Assembly (NCBI GenBank): GCA_019237355.1 | Contig: JAFAHH010000578.1 | Location: 1 to 16,615 of the forward strand | Direction: 5' to 3' | DNA: 16,615 bases | DNA from: Acetobacteraceae bacterium | GTDB taxonomy: Bacteria; Pseudomonadota; Alphaproteobacteria; Acetobacterales; Acetobacteraceae | Shown here: positions 1-6,646 of the stretch, piece by piece | How positions within the stretch are numbered: position 1 is the stretch's first letter | How the letters are laid out: each line of letters begins with the position of its first letter | Notes under the pieces: model-generated | What the model was told of the DNA's origin: nothing | What the model saw: only the letters and a program-made list of their open reading frames with translations | The model's database searches: none | Made by a program: the position numbers and the translations under genes

Positions 1-2
1 CC

Positions 3-806
3 GTTCTTGGGGAGTTGCTCCCGCCCGGATTGGCGGTCGTGGAATATGGGGCAGGATCGCAAAGGAAAGCGGAGATCTTACTAGGCTCGCTGCGCTCGCC
101 ACGTGCCTATATAGGCATCGACATAGCGGCGGGCGTGCTGGAAGCCAGTATAGTGCGGCTGAAGCTTCGCTTTCCGAGCCTTATTATTCAGGCTATGGTG
201 GCCGACTTCGTCAATCCGACGGGTCTGCCAAGCCAGATACGGGACCTGGCCCGGCTTGGTTTTTTTCCCGGGTCGACGATTGGGAACATGGACCCATCGG
301 AAGCCACAGCATTTCTTGGGCGCACGCGCCGTCTTCTGGGAACCACGTCGTGGTTCCTAGTCGGTGTTGATTTGAGAAAGGATCCCGCAATCTTGGTTCC
401 AGCCTATGATGATGGCGAGGGAATCACGGCGGCGTTCAATCGCAACATGCTCGTGCGGCTCAATCGGGAGGGTGACGCGAATTTCGATCCTGAAGCGTTC
501 ACCCACGTGGCGCTGTGGAATGATGTCGAGAGCCGGATAGAGATGCACTTGGTCAGCCGGCGTCCGCAGATCGTATCATTTTTGGGTCATCAGATTCGGT
601 TTTTGGCCGGCGAGAGTATCCATACCGAGAATAGCTACAAGCACACTGTCGATGGCTTTAGGGCTCTGGCGAAAGCAGGGGGGTGGGAGCCGAGGGAACT
701 GTGGACCGATCCGGACGATTTGTTTTCTGTGCATCTTTTGCAGGCTGGAGTGAGCCATGGGCAACCGGGGCAAACAGATAGCGGCCACGCGCGAGCGCCG
801 ACGTGA
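3..806 (+). CDS. egtD: L-histidine N-alpha-methyltransferase EgtD, 5' end outside the window
   Basis: Partial gene; the frame is open to the left edge, so the TTG at 15 is not the real start. EgtD uses three S-adenosylmethionine molecules to make hercynine from histidine, the first step of ergothioneine synthesis in the cytoplasm. Counting from the TTG, the SAM-binding stretch VVEYGAGSQRKAEIL lies at about residues 8-22, GSTIGNMDPSEA at about 86-97, and the family-typical run from GVDLRKDPAILVPAYDD into FNRNMLVRLNRE at about 118-152. About 265 residues are visible of a family usually near 320, so roughly the first 55-60 are missing. The partner egtB, if present, would be upstream and cannot be seen. 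The C-terminus after FSVHLLQ runs on about 20 residues into low-complexity sequence and overlaps the next gene. Family assignment is confident from the motifs; the pathway is inferred from the family. Confidence 0.9.
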   Translation, partial: VLGELLPPGLAVVEYGAGSQRKAEILLGSLRSPRAYIGIDIAAGVLEASIVRLKLRFPSLIIQAMVADFVNPTGLPSQIRDLARLGFFPGSTIGNMDPSEATAFLGRTRRLLGTTSWFLVGVDLRKDPAILVPAYDDGEGITAAFNRNMLVRLNREGDANFDPEAFTHVALWNDVESRIEMHLVSRRPQIVSFLGHQIRFLAGESIHTENSYKHTVDGFRALAKAGGWEPRELWTDPDDLFSVHLLQAGVSHGQPGQTDSGHARAPT

Positions 807-1104
807 TCCCTCTCCGCTGGTCTGGCTGGCGCTTGCGATGGCACTGGTCTCGGCCGCAGCAGCGCGGGGAGAGAATACTGGTCCCGCTAGGCCCGGTATT
901 GACGGCCCCAGCTCTGTTGCTCCCTCGCCCAAGTCTGAGACTCCTTCGACCGGAACTGGGAGCCGGGAGACTGGCGTGCTTCGGCCACCAGCGGCCGTGG
1001 ATCCTGGAATTACAAAACCGGCACCCAACCCAGAAACCTACCCAACTCCGGTGATCCCGCCGCCAGGGACACCGGGAAATTCTTCACCGGTTGTGCCCAA
1101 ATAG
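757..1104 (+). CDS. small secreted proline-rich hypothetical protein
   Basis: A 115-residue ORF whose start lies inside the 3' end of egtD (50-base overlap, different frame). A GGAG ribosome-binding site sits about 8 bases before the ATG at 757, which supports this start; a second in-frame ATG lies at 838, inside the hydrophobic segment. The N-terminus is basic (RGKQIAATRERRR), followed by a hydrophobic core LVWLALAMALVSAAAARG, which reads as a signal peptide or single anchor with possible cleavage after the alanines near residue 36. The rest is a disordered Pro/Ser/Thr/Gly chain with PPPGTPGNSSPVVPK at the end and no recognised domain. Its product probably lies in the periplasm or is anchored in the inner membrane. 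The function is unknown; overlap with egtD suggests co-transcription but not a shared role. Low-complexity composition leaves some doubt that it is a gene. Confidence 0.55.
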   Translation: MGNRGKQIAATRERRRDPSPLVWLALAMALVSAAAARGENTGPARPGIDGPSSVAPSPKSETPSTGTGSRETGVLRPPAAVDPGITKPAPNPETYPTPVIPPPGTPGNSSPVVPK

Positions 1105-1215
1105 GCGGTTCAGCGATCCGGGGCCGGGGTTCCGATTTTCACCGATGATGTTGGATTTGTGGATCTGCTGCTACTGGGAGGCAAGCGCCGGAGCTTAGCC
1201 GGCAAGTTCGGCGGG

Positions 1216-1248
1216 ATTGCGGCCGACCCGAACAGGTCAGCCGCGAAT
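1216..1248. terminator. imperfect hairpin between convergent genes
   Basis: Arms ATTGCGGCCGAC (1216-1227) and GTCAGCCGCGAAT (1236-1248) pair over most of their length, with one mismatch and one bulge, around an 8-base loop. The hairpin lies immediately beyond the rlpA stop codon (1253-1255, minus strand) and downstream of the proline-rich ORF on the plus strand, so it could end transcription from both sides. There is no clear T-tract on either strand, so an intrinsic terminator is only a suggestion. Confidence 0.4.
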
Positions 1249-1252
1249 GGTG

Positions 1253-1825
1253 TTAGAGTCTTTGAAGCGAGACGTTGGCGGTCCCTTGATGAACGATTCC
1301 CAGAGCCTTGGCTGCGCCCATCGAAAGATCGATGATTCTGTTCGGCTGGCGGAGGCGATCGGTAACCACCACGACCACCTCTCGGCCTGTATTCTGGTCA
1401 GTCACTTTCACCCGCGTACCAAACGGTAGCCAGTGATGGGCGGCGGTCATCGCCATCATGTTGAAGGGAATCCCGCTGGCGGTACGTCGGCCATTCCAAC
1501 GCGGCCCGTACCAAGAAGCTTCGCCCCGTTGATCGGCACGCCTTTCGTAGAAAGCCCGGGATAGCTCTGGAGCAGGAGGGGCGCTGATGTAGTGCGCATG
1601 CCCGTGGCGCAGGTGCTTGGCTTGGCGGGCTTGAGCGGGAGTGTCACCAAGGCCGCAAAGAAGGGCGGCCCCGGCTGAAACGGGGATCATTCGGGCGGCA
1701 AGCCAGCGGAAAGCTGATTTTTGAGAATGGGTTGATTTGCGGTGGCTCGGTTTTCCTCTTGGCGAATATTGAGGTGGATTGCCAAAGTCGAGCTGATTGA
1801 TTCTTGGGATAACGAAGGTTTTCAT
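1253..1825 (-). CDS. rlpA: RlpA-like septal ring / lytic transglycosylase family protein
   Basis: RlpA proteins carry a double-psi beta-barrel domain; in Pseudomonas the protein is a lytic transglycosylase acting on glycan strands that lack stem peptides. With the ATG at 1825 the protein has 190 residues; the longer frame begins with TTG at 1840, but GGAG inside that extension is well placed as a ribosome-binding site for the ATG. A long basic N-terminus leads into MIPVSAGAALLCGL and TPAQA, a plausible signal peptide with cleavage near residue 66. The barrel follows: GEASWYGPRWNGRRTASG (about 101-118), TAAHHWLPFGTRVKV (about 127-141), then TDRLRQPNRIIDLS (about 155-168). The usual DRGPF after the conserved Asp is replaced by DRLRQ. 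No lipobox is apparent and there is no C-terminal SPOR domain, so septal targeting is not assured. Family confident, activity inferred. Confidence 0.85.
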   Translation of the reverse strand: MKTFVIPRINQLDFGNPPQYSPRGKPSHRKSTHSQKSAFRWLAARMIPVSAGAALLCGLGDTPAQARQAKHLRHGHAHYISAPPAPELSRAFYERRADQRGEASWYGPRWNGRRTASGIPFNMMAMTAAHHWLPFGTRVKVTDQNTGREVVVVVTDRLRQPNRIIDLSMGAAKALGIVHQGTANVSLQRL

Positions 1826-3013
1826 TCGTCCGTGCTCCAAATTCTTGGAAGGTGATACGTGAGACGGGTCGTATTGACCCTAGGGATTATTGAGCGTTGC
1901 TCGATCCCTGCCCGGCGAGTTCTTTATGCTGCAATGCACACAAAAAGGCAAGTCCTAAAAATTGGTTGCTGTGGGTTGCTCGGCCTTCGGCTCGTTGGGG
2001 ACTAATCACAGAACTCAGGTGACCGGTTTGCACCCGATCGCCCAAAGGCTGCAACATATTGCCGAGCCAGCACCTTGAGGTTACTGTGGCTCTGGCCATT
2101 GCCCGGCGAGGTTGCTGCAGCAAAGCAAACGAAGGTGCCAACCCCGCAATCAAGCGGGCGCGGAGGTTACGCTTGTCTCATATCGACCCAAAAAGGCTTG
2201 TGCGGTCTGCCCTTGCAGCATCGCTGGCCCGACGGTGCGCGCCGAGGCTGCCCTGCCGTTGCGGCGCCTTGCCGGGTCTGGGCAGTCTGTACCGTCGTGC
2301 GCTTTGTCGTCATATGGGTCCCCAGGAATAGGGTGGGAACCGGCGGGAGGCTCGGTTAAGCCGACATTGCGCGCGCTGGCGGTAGTGCTCCTTGCACGGG
2401 ATTTACCATCCCGCTGAACGCACACCAGCCCTCTGCAGCTGCGATTATTCCAAGCCATAAGGTTCACGCTTGGGTGGCATGGTCATTAGACTTCGCTAGG
2501 CCGCTAGACGATTGTCTTGGTGGGGAATTTGCCTGCAATCGCTGCAACCGGCGTGGCAGGCTCAGTACTGCCCGCCTCACTAGAGCAACATGGCCCAGCG
2601 CTGCCGATCCCCCAGCTACGCCGCTTGATGGCGGCAGATTGTCCCCACATGCAGGCCGAGGAGATGCGTGACCCTTGCGAGGCGACTTTCCGCAGCTTCC
2701 AGCCCCGTTCCGGTGACCAGCTCGGTCTATGCCAGTGCTCAGCCACGAGATCTGCTGCTCGGAGTTAGCCCACCGTAATCCGTAATGGCACTCCCACCCG
2801 AGAGCGAGCGCCACGGTGAGGCGAGATGTAAGCTGGTTCACAGCGATTAGGCCGAGCAATAGGCGTTTGTGCTACGCCTTCCACAGGGACGCGTTAGCGT
2901 CTGCCGTGACGAGCAGCGACAATGTGGGCACATTGGCCGGACTGAGAGCGAAAGCGTTTATGAGAGCGTTTCGCGCCCCTTGATCGCAGGGGACACCCGC
3001 AAGAGGTTTGTGC
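1826..3013. other. about 1.2 kb without a convincing gene
   Basis: I see no gene here that I can support. ORFs of 60-130 codons exist on both strands (for example 2150-2467 minus, 2464-2859 minus, 2517-2768 plus), but they overlap one another, are rich in Ser/Arg/Pro/Cys, and show no domain, signal peptide or good ribosome-binding site. Small perfect hairpins are present: CGGGAT/ATCCCG at 2397-2413 and GACGC/GCGTC at 2887-2900. No tRNA, riboswitch or RNase P signature was recognised. The segment must hold the promoters of rlpA (minus, right of 1825) and of the reductase gene (plus, left of 3014). It may be decayed genes. Confidence 0.5.
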
Positions 3014-4024
3014 ATGACCCAGGTTGAAACCGATGTGGCCATTGTGGGCGCCGGGCCCGTTGGCTTATTCGCCGTGTTTGAGTGCGGTATGCTCTCTATC
3101 CGGTCGGTGGTTATCGACGCCCTGGAGGAGATCGGGGGACAGTGCACGGCTCTCTATCCGGAGAAGCCGATCTATGACATCCCGGCATATCCGAGGATTG
3201 AAGCGGGGCAGCTGGTGGCGCAGCTCGAGCTTCAGATTGCGCCGTTTCGGGCGATGCGCCTGCTTGGTTGCCGGGTGGAGGCCCTTTCAGGAGAAGCTGG
3301 ACGGTTCAGCCTCAGGACTGATCGAGGTGAGCGGGTTCAGGCGAAGGCAATAATCGTTGCGGCGGGGGCCGGCGCGTTCGGGCCGAATCGACCGCCAGTT
3401 GACCGGTTACATGAATATGAGGCTGCTGGATCTGTTCAGTATTACGTGCGCCGGCGGGACGACCTTCGTGGCAAGCGGGTTGTGATTGGCGGGGGTGGTG
3501 ACTCGGCGGTGGACTGGGCACTAGCCCTAAAGGACATTGCACAGGTCTCGGTGGTGCACCGGCGCCATAAGTTTCGGGCTGCGCCCGAGAGTGTGGCGCA
3601 ACTCGATCGGGCCGCCGAGCGGGGCGAGATCGAAATGGTGATTCCCTATCAACTGCGGGCATTGCGGGGTTCGGGCGGATTGTTGGAAGCGGTCGAGGTT
3701 GCAACCGTTAGAGGCGAGATTCGCCACATTCCAGCGGACGTGCTGTTGCCCTTTTTCGGGCTGGCGAATGATCTCGGCCCGATTGCTGCCTGGGGGCTTG
3801 ATCTTCGTCTTCATCACCTGCGGGTCGACCCAGCGACCTGCGCGACGAACATTCCCGGGGTATTCGCGATTGGGGATGTCGCGACCTATCCGGGCAAGTT
3901 GAAGCTCATCCTGCAAGGTTTTGCTGAAGCGGCCGTAGCAGCGCACGCGATCTACCCGATTGTGCACCCGGGTCAGGCGCTGCACTTTGAGTATTCGACC
4001 ACTAAAGGCTTGCCTAGCGTATGA
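3014..4024 (+). CDS. ferredoxin/flavodoxin--NADP(+) reductase, thioredoxin-reductase-like type
   Basis: Flavoprotein of 336 residues that moves electrons between NADPH and ferredoxin or flavodoxin in the cytoplasm. FAD-binding motif VAIVGAGPVG at residues 8-17; IGGQCTALYPEKPIYDIPA (40-58) is characteristic of this subfamily; the NADPH-binding motif GGGGDSAVDWAL is at 159-170; the second FAD motif AIGDVATYPGKLKLI is at 285-299; and HFEYSTTKGLP is near the C-terminus, as in Bacillus YumC-type enzymes. There is no CxxC pair at the position used by true thioredoxin reductases. Start: ATG at 3014 with AAGAGG at 3001-3006; the frame could open at TTG 3008, but without a ribosome-binding site of its own. 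The stop overlaps the start of the DUF2760 gene, which implies translational coupling. The electron partner is not encoded nearby. Confidence 0.92.
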   Translation: MTQVETDVAIVGAGPVGLFAVFECGMLSIRSVVIDALEEIGGQCTALYPEKPIYDIPAYPRIEAGQLVAQLELQIAPFRAMRLLGCRVEALSGEAGRFSLRTDRGERVQAKAIIVAAGAGAFGPNRPPVDRLHEYEAAGSVQYYVRRRDDLRGKRVVIGGGGDSAVDWALALKDIAQVSVVHRRHKFRAAPESVAQLDRAAERGEIEMVIPYQLRALRGSGGLLEAVEVATVRGEIRHIPADVLLPFFGLANDLGPIAAWGLDLRLHHLRVDPATCATNIPGVFAIGDVATYPGKLKLILQGFAEAAVAAHAIYPIVHPGQALHFEYSTTKGLPSV

Positions 4025-4632
4025 TGAGAGGGGTTTCGATCGTTGTCGTGCTGCTCCTGCTTGCGGCGAATGCATTCGCACTGCTGCCCGTGGGGAGTGC
4101 ATTCCAGCCCTATCTGCTGGTCGGCGCGCTGGCGCTCGGTGTTGTCGCATTGGCCGCGATCCTGGCTGGGCGCGGCCCAAAACGGGAGGGCGAGCAAGTG
4201 GCCGAGGCAGCCCGGCCACTGCCCCTCCCCGCTCACGCCAACCAAGCGGAGGCTGAGGTTGTCAGCTTTCTAGCCCTACTGCAGGATCGGGGCCGCTTGG
4301 TCGATTTCCTCATGGATGACATAACCACGTATGATGATGCCCAGGTCGGGGCGGCGGCGCGCGTCGTGCATGCCGGATGCAAGGCCGTCTTGCAGGAAAA
4401 TTTCCGGATCCGTCCGGTCCGTCAGGAGAGCGAGGGTACGATAGTACAGGTCGCCGCCGGCTACCCAGCCGACGAGTATCGCCTCCTGGGCAGCATAAAG
4501 GGGCAGCCTCCCTTCTCAGGGGTGCTGGTCCATCGCGGTTGGAAGACCGAAGCGGTGAAGCTGCCGCGCGTTCTCGGCAACCCAGCCGACCGGCTTCCGA
4601 CGATCGCTCCGGCGGAGGTGGAACTGAAATAG
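4021..4632 (+). CDS. DUF2760 domain protein, predicted membrane-anchored
   Basis: Protein of 203 residues. The start ATG at 4021 overlaps the reductase stop as ATGA; a second ATG follows at 4024. Two hydrophobic segments, about residues 4-22 and 31-50, form a likely membrane hairpin placing the remainder in the cytoplasm. The conserved DUF2760 region covers about 80-180: FLALLQDRGRLVDFLMDDI, YDDAQVGAAARVVHAGC (104-120), then PPFSGVLVHRGWKTE near 163-177. The biochemical function of DUF2760 is not established. From general knowledge, it occurs next to the same two Hsp70-type genes in other proteobacteria, and that arrangement is found here, so a role as membrane partner or client adaptor of the Hsp70 pair is a reasonable inference. 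Orientation of the segments was not computed. Confidence 0.88.
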   Translation: MMRGVSIVVVLLLLAANAFALLPVGSAFQPYLLVGALALGVVALAAILAGRGPKREGEQVAEAARPLPLPAHANQAEAEVVSFLALLQDRGRLVDFLMDDITTYDDAQVGAAARVVHAGCKAVLQENFRIRPVRQESEGTIVQVAAGYPADEYRLLGSIKGQPPFSGVLVHRGWKTEAVKLPRVLGNPADRLPTIAPAEVELK

Positions 4633-4777
4633 GGGACCGGGGCAGGCTGGCATCCAACGGACCCGTGATCAGCACGGGCCACCCAAGCACAAGCGACCAG
4701 GACGCCGGGGCTATCCGCTTATGCAGCGCCCCTGACGGCGTGAATCTCTGGCACAACGCAAACAGGACTCGGCTTAT

Positions 4778-6613
4778 ATGAGCGATCGCTTCAGTCTCGG
4801 TATCGACCTCGGCACAAGCAATTGCGCGGTCGCGGTTACCGATCTCGAGACTGACCAGACCAAAATAGTTGAAATCACCCAGATTTTGGCAGCGAACCAA
4901 GTGGGCGAGAGACAGACGCTGCCATCAGCGCTGTATCTCCCACACCCCCAGGAGTTCCCGGATAGATCGTTTCCTCTGCCGTGGAGCGAGGCCCAAGAGC
5001 GCGGGATTATAGGCCAGTTCGCGCGCGACCGCGGCGCGCTTGTGCCCGATCGTCTCGTCACCTCCGCAAAATCCTGGCTGTCCAACCCGCATATCGACCC
5101 GAAGCAGCCGACCCTGCCCTGGCGCTCGGAGATCGAGGAGGAAAAGCTCTCGCCTTTCGACTCCTCGCGGCGTTACTTGCAGCACCTCAAGGAGGCATTC
5201 CTTTACTCCGAGCGCGTGCAGGGAAGAGATTGGGACCTTTCCGATGGCCGCATCGTGGTCACCGTTCCTGCTTCCTTCGACGAGGTCGCGAGAAACCTGA
5301 CCGCCGAGGCCGCCGAAGCGGCGGGGCTCGGCAACGTCACCTTACTAGAGGAGCCGCAGGCCGCGTTCTATGCCTGGACGGCGAAGGCGGGCAGAGCATG
5401 GCGCGAGCTGGTTACGCCTGGCGATATCATCCTGGTCTGCGACGTTGGCGGCGGAACAGCCGATTTCAGCCTGATCGCGGTCACTGATGTCGAAGGCAAC
5501 TTGGAGCTGGAGCGCATCAGCGTCGGGGAACACATTCTCCTTGGCGGCGACAACATGGATCTGGCGCTCGCCTATGCTGTGCAGGCCAGGCTCGAGGCAG
5601 AAGGCAAGTCCCTGGATTCCTGGCAATTTCTGGCGCTTGTGCACGCCGCGTCGCACGCCAAGATCACCCTCTTCGAAAACGAGGCTCTGACGGAAGCGCC
5701 GATCGCGGTCCCCTCACGTGGGTCCAGCCTCTTTGCCAAGACGATCTCGACCACTCTCGACCGCCCCACGCTTGAGCAGATCATTCTCGACGGTTTCTTT
5801 GCCCGGACCGATGTCGATGACTTGCCGCGTGAGAGCCGTAGGGCCGGGTTGCGAGAATTTGGCCTACCCTATGCCTCGGATCCCGTGATCAGCAAGCATC
5901 TTGCCCGCTTTCTCGGTCGCAGCCTGCAGAATGTGAAGGCGAGCGACAAGCTTGCTGCCCTGGTCGGACCGCGAGCCGCGACCGCGGCCCTGATGCCGAC
6001 CGCGGTCTTGTTCAATGGCGGCGTGTTCAAGGCTGCTCCGATCCGCGCCCGCGTGCTCGATTTGCTGACCTCCTGGAACGAGGGGCAACCAATCCGTGAG
6101 CTGCAAGGTTTCGAGCCGGACCTCGCCGTTGCACGAGGTGCTGCGATCTATGGGCGCCACCGCGCGACCGGCAAGGGCATGCGCATCAAGGCCGGTGCAT
6201 CGAGGTCCTATTACATCGGCCTCGAGACCTCGATGCCGGCCGTTCCTGGCTTCAAGCCGCCGGTCAAGGCTCTGTGCGTCGTTCCCCAGGGCATGCAGGA
6301 AGGGACGGAACTCCTGATCGAGGGACGCGAGCTCGGCCTCGTGGTCGGGGAGGTGGCCGAGTTTCGATTCTTCTCCTCCTCCGTACGGAGCGGAGATACC
6401 CCAGGACAAATCCTTCCCGATGCCGAACGCGAACTGGAGGAAACCAGCCTGCTCGAGATCGAGCTTCCTCCACTCCCCGATGTGGCGGCTGGGCAGGTCG
6501 TGCCAGTGCGGATCAACGCCGTGGTGACGGAGCTTGGAACGCTTGAGCTTTGGATGAAGCACACGAAATCCGATCGCCGGTGGAACGTCGAGTTCCAGGT
6601 CCGCACGGAGTAG
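4778..6613 (+). CDS. Hsp70 family protein, first of a tandem pair
   Basis: Protein of 611 residues with an actin/Hsp70 ATPase fold. Phosphate-1 motif GIDLGTSNCAVAV at 8-20; SAKSWL with K98, matching the catalytic lysine of Hsp70; VTVPASFD at 161-168; LLEEPQAAFYAW at 189-200; phosphate-2 motif DVGGGTADFSLI at 222-233; GEHILLGGDNMD at 250-261; adenosine-side motif LFNGGVFKA at 411-419; PDLAVARGAAIYG at 447-459. The ATPase core is longer than in DnaK. After it comes about 150 residues of likely beta-rich substrate-binding-like sequence; the hydrophobic linker and VTPLSLG of DnaK are not recognisable, and no long helical lid follows. AGGA lies 10 bases before the ATG. It sits 145 bases after DUF2760 and 33 bases before its paralogue. 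Probably a specialised cytoplasmic chaperone rather than DnaK; clients unknown. Confidence 0.9.
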   Translation: MSDRFSLGIDLGTSNCAVAVTDLETDQTKIVEITQILAANQVGERQTLPSALYLPHPQEFPDRSFPLPWSEAQERGIIGQFARDRGALVPDRLVTSAKSWLSNPHIDPKQPTLPWRSEIEEEKLSPFDSSRRYLQHLKEAFLYSERVQGRDWDLSDGRIVVTVPASFDEVARNLTAEAAEAAGLGNVTLLEEPQAAFYAWTAKAGRAWRELVTPGDIILVCDVGGGTADFSLIAVTDVEGNLELERISVGEHILLGGDNMDLALAYAVQARLEAEGKSLDSWQFLALVHAASHAKITLFENEALTEAPIAVPSRGSSLFAKTISTTLDRPTLEQIILDGFFARTDVDDLPRESRRAGLREFGLPYASDPVISKHLARFLGRSLQNVKASDKLAALVGPRAATAALMPTAVLFNGGVFKAAPIRARVLDLLTSWNEGQPIRELQGFEPDLAVARGAAIYGRHRATGKGMRIKAGASRSYYIGLETSMPAVPGFKPPVKALCVVPQGMQEGTELLIEGRELGLVVGEVAEFRFFSSSVRSGDTPGQILPDAERELEETSLLEIELPPLPDVAAGQVVPVRINAVVTELGTLELWMKHTKSDRRWNVEFQVRTE

Positions 6614-6646
6614 CGCTGACCTGCTCTCATGTGAGCCAACTCGCCG

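Noticed and set aside
2464..2859. 131-codon minus-strand ORF in the gene-free stretch
   Set aside because: Overlaps other frames of equal quality, composition is Ser/Arg/Pro-rich, and no family was recognised.
3527..4219. 230-codon minus-strand ORF
   Set aside because: Antisense to the reductase and DUF2760, both supported by clear motifs and a 4-base overlap.
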